The translations under genes and the position numbers were made by a program. Source: Thiodiazotropha sp040506275 (GTDB taxonomy: Bacteria; Pseudomonadota; Gammaproteobacteria; Chromatiales; Chromatiaceae). From it: DNA of 64,000 bases. Within the stretch, counting starts at the first letter, position 1; each line of letters starts with the position of its first letter. The stretch covers positions 372,001 to 436,000 of the forward strand of contig JBEVXD010000001.1 in assembly GCA_040506275.1 (NCBI GenBank), read 5' to 3'. Positions 60,078 through 64,000 of this stretch are shown here, in pieces. The notes under the pieces are model-generated. The model saw only the letters and a list, made by a program, of their open reading frames with translations, ran no database searches and was not told where the DNA came from.

Positions 60078-62165
60078 CTACTGAAAATCGTAGTTTAAAG
60101 AGAGCCACCAGCGTCTTCCTGGTCGTGGATAATCATTGGGATAGGGTAAAAAAGCTTCTCCTGCGAAATCTGTAGTGAGTTGTTGAGGATATCTTACATC
60201 TTCATCTGCCAGGTTTTTTACGCCTGCATGGAATTGTAGTCCTGGTATCAAATCATGGTGCCCGACTGTGAAATCAATAACAGTAGTGGCAGGTAGGTTA
60301 TTACGTGAATCAAGGTTTGAACGATGCCGTTCTCCGACATAAGAGATCTGTATAGCAGTAGACAAGTCTTGGAGTGGCTTCCAGATGAGTCCCAGGTTTG
60401 CAAGCCATTTGGCACCACCTGGCAGATGATCCCCGCTTTCTTTGAAGTGAGCATCAACATAGGAGAGATTCCCATCCAGTTTTACGTTGTTACTAAGACG
60501 ATGTTGATATTCAAATTCAAGTCCTTGAAGACGTGCATCTTCGCCGTTGATATAGCCAGCATAATTTAGTTCATCAAAGAGTATTGGATTTCTGAGGTCT
60601 GAGTGAAACAGGATAAAACTACCACGCCAACTGCTCTTTTTTATAATGTATCCGATCTCAGTACTGTTGATTGCGCTCAACTCGAGATGACCTTGGCCAG
60701 GGTTTTGCAACTCATAAAAGGTAGGGGGTCGAAAGCTCCTGGAAAATTGAAATTTCAAGATTTTATCTGGTGATAGACGCCATACACTGGCCAATCTTGG
60801 GCTTATCGGGCTGTCCAGGTCACTGTAATCATCGTAGCGTAGAGTTCCTGTCAGAGTGAGCTGTTCGCTGAAGCGATATTGATCTTGAATTATTAAAGTG
60901 AAAATATTTCGGTTAGTTTGAGTGTCAATCCAGTTTGATGGTAATTCGAAAGGTAGTTCTGGCCATTTCCAACCAGCATCTTGAATAGATGTATCGCTCC
61001 CTTTTACGCTCAGAAGTGCATCATGTTTTAAATTTGGACGCCAAAAAAAGTCTGTTGAAATGAGATATTTTCGTTCTGTATAGTAAGAGTCCAAATAAAT
61101 AGGGTAGGACGAAATAAAATCAGCTGGATAGATGTAGAGTTGATCTCTGTTGCGTTCATGCTCTAGCAGTTCAAATCGTACCTCTGCATTGAGAGTATTC
61201 GAGAGTTTGTTTTTGCTGCCAACGCTGAATGAACGATATTTTTGTCGTGATGCCAAACGATTGTCAGATGGCGGTAGAAAGTGGTTGATTCCGAAATGAT
61301 CACCATAAGCATCATCCAATAATTTTACCGATGCAAATAGTCCCTTCCATTCCAGGTCGAAAAAAAGCCCGAGATACTGCCTGGCTTCATTGCTGGTTCC
61401 AGGTGCGTTAGAGAGTTCTGATTGTCCTGTGTGATACCAGGCGTCTTCTTCTACATCTACGTCGTGACCATCGCCTTTCAGTCCTGATATATTGAGCGAT
61501 AGCGACAACTCATTTTCTTTATCGAGCAAATGCCAGATGCCGCCCAAGCCATAGTGGGAATCATGCTCGTAATGACTGTTTAGTCTGTTTGTGGTCTGCT
61601 TGGTAATGATGTTTACCACTCCTGCATAGGCATACTCACCATATACTGATGCACCAGCTCCGCGGACGACTTCAATTTGCTCAATCTGTTCGATCGGCAT
61701 GTTGAGTGCAGGGTTTGCAGTGCCAAGTAGTGTTGAATTCAGGGATATTCCGTCAACCAGTATTTTGACATTTCCGGAAGCGTAGCCATGACCAACGCCT
61801 CTACTGAGTATTTGTCGCTCACCTGTAAATTCCATTCCCAGGCTGATTCCCGGTACCAGCCCCAATGCCTCCCAAGCCGTTCTTGCACCACGAGCCAGCA
61901 GGTCGTCTCCATAGAGTATACTGGCCATGCCTGGTACATAGTCAGCATTCATACGACTTTTTGTGGCGAGTTCTGTCTGACTGTCCAGTAGGGATAGCAG
62001 GTCATGTAAATCTTGATTCTCACTATTCTCTGCGGCTGCAATTTCTTGAAAAATAAGTATAAGCAGAGAGATGATCAGAGCTCTTAGGGAAATATCAAAA
62101 AGTCTACTTAAAAAAGTGGACGAAAGGTAAGGGTGCTCTGTGTTGTTTAGATTTGTGAATGACAT
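60078..62165 (-). CDS. TonB-dependent outer membrane receptor
   Basis: About 695 residues from ATG 62165 (TTG 62180 rejected). The signal peptide ends near 'FQEIAAAEN'. The plug domain carries 'LILVDG'-type features ('NVKILVDGISLN', 'IEQIEVVRGAGASVYGEYAY', 'GVVNIITKQTT'), and the beta-barrel ends with aromatic 'WWLSLNYDFQ'. It should take up or sense a scarce ligand such as a siderophore, cobalamin or other compound. It is first in an operon with YfiR-like and GGDEF/EAL genes, suggesting signal relay rather than simple uptake. The ligand cannot be predicted. No cobalamin riboswitch is visible in its short upstream region. Confidence 0.9.
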   Translation of the reverse strand: MSFTNLNNTEHPYLSSTFLSRLFDISLRALIISLLILIFQEIAAAENSENQDLHDLLSLLDSQTELATKSRMNADYVPGMASILYGDDLLARGARTAWEALGLVPGISLGMEFTGERQILSRGVGHGYASGNVKILVDGISLNSTLLGTANPALNMPIEQIEQIEVVRGAGASVYGEYAYAGVVNIITKQTTNRLNSHYEHDSHYGLGGIWHLLDKENELSLSLNISGLKGDGHDVDVEEDAWYHTGQSELSNAPGTSNEARQYLGLFFDLEWKGLFASVKLLDDAYGDHFGINHFLPPSDNRLASRQKYRSFSVGSKNKLSNTLNAEVRFELLEHERNRDQLYIYPADFISSYPIYLDSYYTERKYLISTDFFWRPNLKHDALLSVKGSDTSIQDAGWKWPELPFELPSNWIDTQTNRNIFTLIIQDQYRFSEQLTLTGTLRYDDYSDLDSPISPRLASVWRLSPDKILKFQFSRSFRPPTFYELQNPGQGHLELSAINSTEIGYIIKKSSWRGSFILFHSDLRNPILFDELNYAGYINGEDARLQGLEFEYQHRLSNNVKLDGNLSYVDAHFKESGDHLPGGAKWLANLGLIWKPLQDLSTAIQISYVGERHRSNLDSRNNLPATTVIDFTVGHHDLIPGLQFHAGVKNLADEDVRYPQQLTTDFAGEAFLPYPNDYPRPGRRWWLSLNYDFQ

Positions 62166-62235
62166 GAAATGGGTGTGCAACAGTCATATTCCTTCATAAC
62201 AGAAGCAGGCAGCAAGGTGATGCCTGTCACTCTTT

Positions 62236-62424
62236 TATTAACCCGGCGACTAAGTATGTTGTCTTCAGCCTGTCTTTTAAAAATCATATTGTTAGGGGTT
62301 TCAAGCCTGCCCTTGCTCGGTGTTGCGGTTCTTGACAAGGGTACAACCATTGCCTGCGAGCCGCGCCTTGATCAAGGGCAGGCTTGAAACCCTGAAGACA
62401 ACATACTTAGTCGCCGGGTTAATA
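62236..62424 (-). repeat. Fold-back element, copy 3
   Basis: A 189-bp unit with perfect 33-bp terminal inverted repeats (62236-62268 and 62392-62424) and perfect 20-bp inner arms (62296-62315 and 62373-62392). A hairpin stem GCGGTTC/GAGCCGC (62325-62331, 62358-62364, one mismatch) encloses a 26-nt loop. On the minus strand it is collinear with copy 1, including CCCCTAACA and AAAAG. It lies between the phosphate transporter and the TonB receptor, ending 70 bp before the latter's start. Confidence 0.85.
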
Positions 62425-62487
62425 GATAATGTTAATTATGGCATAAAAGGGCTGCTTCTTGAATGAGCTAAAGCAAGAACTACACTC

Positions 62488-64000
62488 TTAGAAAAGGATG
62501 TTGCTCCAATCGAGGAGTGAGTAGATTATTGAGGAGAGTAAGCCAGTAACGGGAAGGGTGATGATCCATGCCATGAGAATGCGTATGAAAGTTGAACGTT
62601 TCACCAGCTCTTTGTGGTAGAGTTTATCTAACGACTTTTTGTCTTTTTTAGAGAGAATTTCCCCTTCACTAGTCTCATTCAGATTTTTCAGTAACTTACC
62701 TTTCTCGTGGAATGAAGCATCTTCAAACTGCTGAATGAAGGTATCAATCTCTTCCTGGTTTTGGTCGGCTTTTTGGCGTTTTATCACTTCCAGAGTAACG
62801 GCATAGTTCTTTTTCAGGTTTTCCCGCAAAAACCCGATACCGAATATTGCGCCAATGGTTGTATGAGTGGTGCTGACTGGAATGCCCATCAGGCTGGCAA
62901 GCAGAACAGTGATGGTGACTGATGTGACAATACAGAAGGCTCTTATTTGATCAATCTCTGTAATCTCGCTACCGATGGTATGGATCAATCGCTTGCCGTA
63001 GAGCGCAAGTCCCAGTGGTATCCCGATTGCGCCAACAATTAGCAGCCAGGTAGGCAGAGCTGGATGGCTGAATCCTTGATCAGAAATCAGTGCCTCTTTG
63101 ATAGCGATCACGGGTCCGATAGCATTGGCGACGTCATTTGACCCGTGAGCAAAGCTGAGTAACCCAGCGGCAACCAACAGGGGTATATTGAAATGGCGGT
63201 TTACTGCTGATTTTGTACTGGGTAACTGGGCAGCGTGTTGTTGCAGAATTGGTCTGACAATTAGAAAAACACCTGTGCCGACTGAGATTCCACAGAGTAT
63301 AGCTGTGACGAAATCGACACGCCAGCTGGCTTTAAGTCCCTTTGTGAGTAAGTAGGTTGTAAAGGTCAGGGCCATCATACCGACAAATACTGGAACGACC
63401 TTTGCGGCTGCTCTCGACATGTCAGGCTGATAAGTTATTTTGCGTTTAATAATATAGAGCAGAAATGCAGCTATCCCGCTTCCGAGCAGGGGAGATGCGA
63501 ACCAGCTGACAGTTATTGTGCTCAATATTTCCCAGTTCACAACCATTGTGCCGCCATAGGTGATACCCGCGCCTAAAACGCCACCTACAATAGTATGGGT
63601 CGTAGAAACCGGTGTGCCTGTTGCTGTAGCAATATGTAACCAGAGAGCGCTTGCAAGCAGAGCACTTATCATGACGTGAATGATTACACGTGAACTTCCG
63701 AGAAGTTGCTGGTCAACAATACCATGTTTAATGGTACTGATGACTTCATTGCCGGCGAGAAAGGCACCAGTAAATTCAAATATTGCAGCTAATAATATAG
63801 CACCAGACATGCTGATAACTGCAGAGCCCACCAGAGGGCCTATGTTATTACCAGCATCATTGGCGCCAATGGTAATTGCCATATAACCACACAAGACAGC
63901 AGAAAGAATAATTAGATTATGATCACCTAATCCATCGAAAAAGAGTTGTGAAAAGATGAAGATTCCGAACAGAAAAAAAACTGCAAGCAGATGGTGTACA
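62488..64000 (-). CDS. Inorganic phosphate transporter, PiT family (5' partial)
   Basis: The frame is open to the right edge of the window, so the N-terminus is missing; at least 503 residues are seen. The two PiT repeats carry 'TIGANDAGNNIGP' and 'AHGSNDVANAIGP', with 'GTPVSTTHTIVGG' and 'GIPVSTTHTTIGA' following each. About ten spans and a ~100-residue charged cytoplasmic loop ('KRQKADQNQEEIDTFIQQFE') before the last span are visible. PiT proteins move phosphate with a cation (H+ or Na+) across the inner membrane. No phoU-like gene is in view; it may lie outside. Confidence 0.92.
   Translation of the reverse strand, partial: VHHLLAVFFLFGIFIFSQLFFDGLGDHNLIILSAVLCGYMAITIGANDAGNNIGPLVGSAVISMSGAILLAAIFEFTGAFLAGNEVISTIKHGIVDQQLLGSSRVIIHVMISALLASALWLHIATATGTPVSTTHTIVGGVLGAGITYGGTMVVNWEILSTITVSWFASPLLGSGIAAFLLYIIKRKITYQPDMSRAAAKVVPVFVGMMALTFTTYLLTKGLKASWRVDFVTAILCGISVGTGVFLIVRPILQQHAAQLPSTKSAVNRHFNIPLLVAAGLLSFAHGSNDVANAIGPVIAIKEALISDQGFSHPALPTWLLIVGAIGIPLGLALYGKRLIHTIGSEITEIDQIRAFCIVTSVTITVLLASLMGIPVSTTHTTIGAIFGIGFLRENLKKNYAVTLEVIKRQKADQNQEEIDTFIQQFEDASFHEKGKLLKNLNETSEGEILSKKDKKSLDKLYHKELVKRSTFIRILMAWIITLPVTGLLSSIIYSLLDWSNILF

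Noticed and set aside
62166..62235. Cobalamin riboswitch before the TonB receptor
   Set aside because: The gap is only 70 bp and the conserved B12-box is not seen.

Overview
The window looks like the chromosome of a gammaproteobacterium of moderate GC, probably a marine, environmental or symbiont lineage near Chromatiales/Thiotrichales. The grounds are YgfZ, TrhP (YegQ), YjdM, HrpB, an RpfC/RpfG-type signalling pair, DUF4124 and TIGR03790 proteins, and several c-di-GMP enzymes; the lineage is an inference. There is no prophage, transposase, CRISPR array or plasmid backbone. Genes at both edges are cut: an N-terminally incomplete GNAT acetyltransferase on the left and an N-terminally incomplete PiT phosphate transporter on the right.

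Layout. 0-2.5 kb: GNAT, an FNR-type flavin reductase and a GT2 glycosyltransferase whose stop codon lies inside a perfect 31-bp inverted repeat. 2.7-6.2 kb (minus): TIGR03790 protein and an M1-like metallopeptidase. 6.5-9.8 kb (plus): ChaN-PDZ protein, TrhP and an ArnD-like protein that has lost the deacetylase metal ligands. 10.1-12.0 kb: AraC/GyrI regulator, a repeat-rich gap and a secreted DUF4124-glutaredoxin. 12.1-24.7 kb (minus): a long co-directional block. It holds a cassette asnB - ACP - AMP-ligase - VOC - NadE-like, an IorB/IorA molybdenum hydroxylase, guanine deaminase, an ABC-2 exporter, an HDOD protein and YgfZ. 24.8-31.5 kb (plus): RNB ribonuclease, lipoprotein, GGDEF-EAL protein, PH-domain protein, small membrane protein and YjdM. 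31.8-36.9 kb (minus): outer-membrane barrel, LolA-like periplasmic protein, RND/MMPL exporter and a TetR regulator with a palindromic operator at its own start codon. 37.4-42.0 kb (plus): 65-aa protein, membrane-spanning YhaN/Rad50-like ATPase and HrpB helicase.

42.3-51 kb: an RpfC-like hybrid histidine kinase (plus) faces an RpfG-like HD-GYP regulator coupled to a kinase-less RpfC-like paralogue whose second receiver and HPt residues are substituted. Then come a P-loop protein and a MetA-family acyltransferase behind a Fur-box-like palindrome. 51-56 kb: DUF1501 and DUF1800 secreted proteins, then tRNA-Asp. 56.6-64 kb: a small membrane protein, a TonB receptor - YfiR-like - GGDEF/EAL operon and PiT.

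The most unusual non-coding signal is a dispersed fold-back element present three times (42.3, 48.4 and 62.2 kb). Its terminal inverted repeats, inner arms, a hairpin with a conserved 25-26 nt loop on covarying stems, and an unpaired CCCCTAACA strand recur in all or most copies. In each case the element lies upstream of, and in the same orientation as, the next gene. It could be a non-autonomous mobile element or a structured leader. The strongest protein-level oddities are the ArnD-like pseudoenzyme, the degenerate RpfC paralogue, the ACP/AsnB/NadE cassette and the membrane-spanning Rad50-like ATPase without a nuclease partner.
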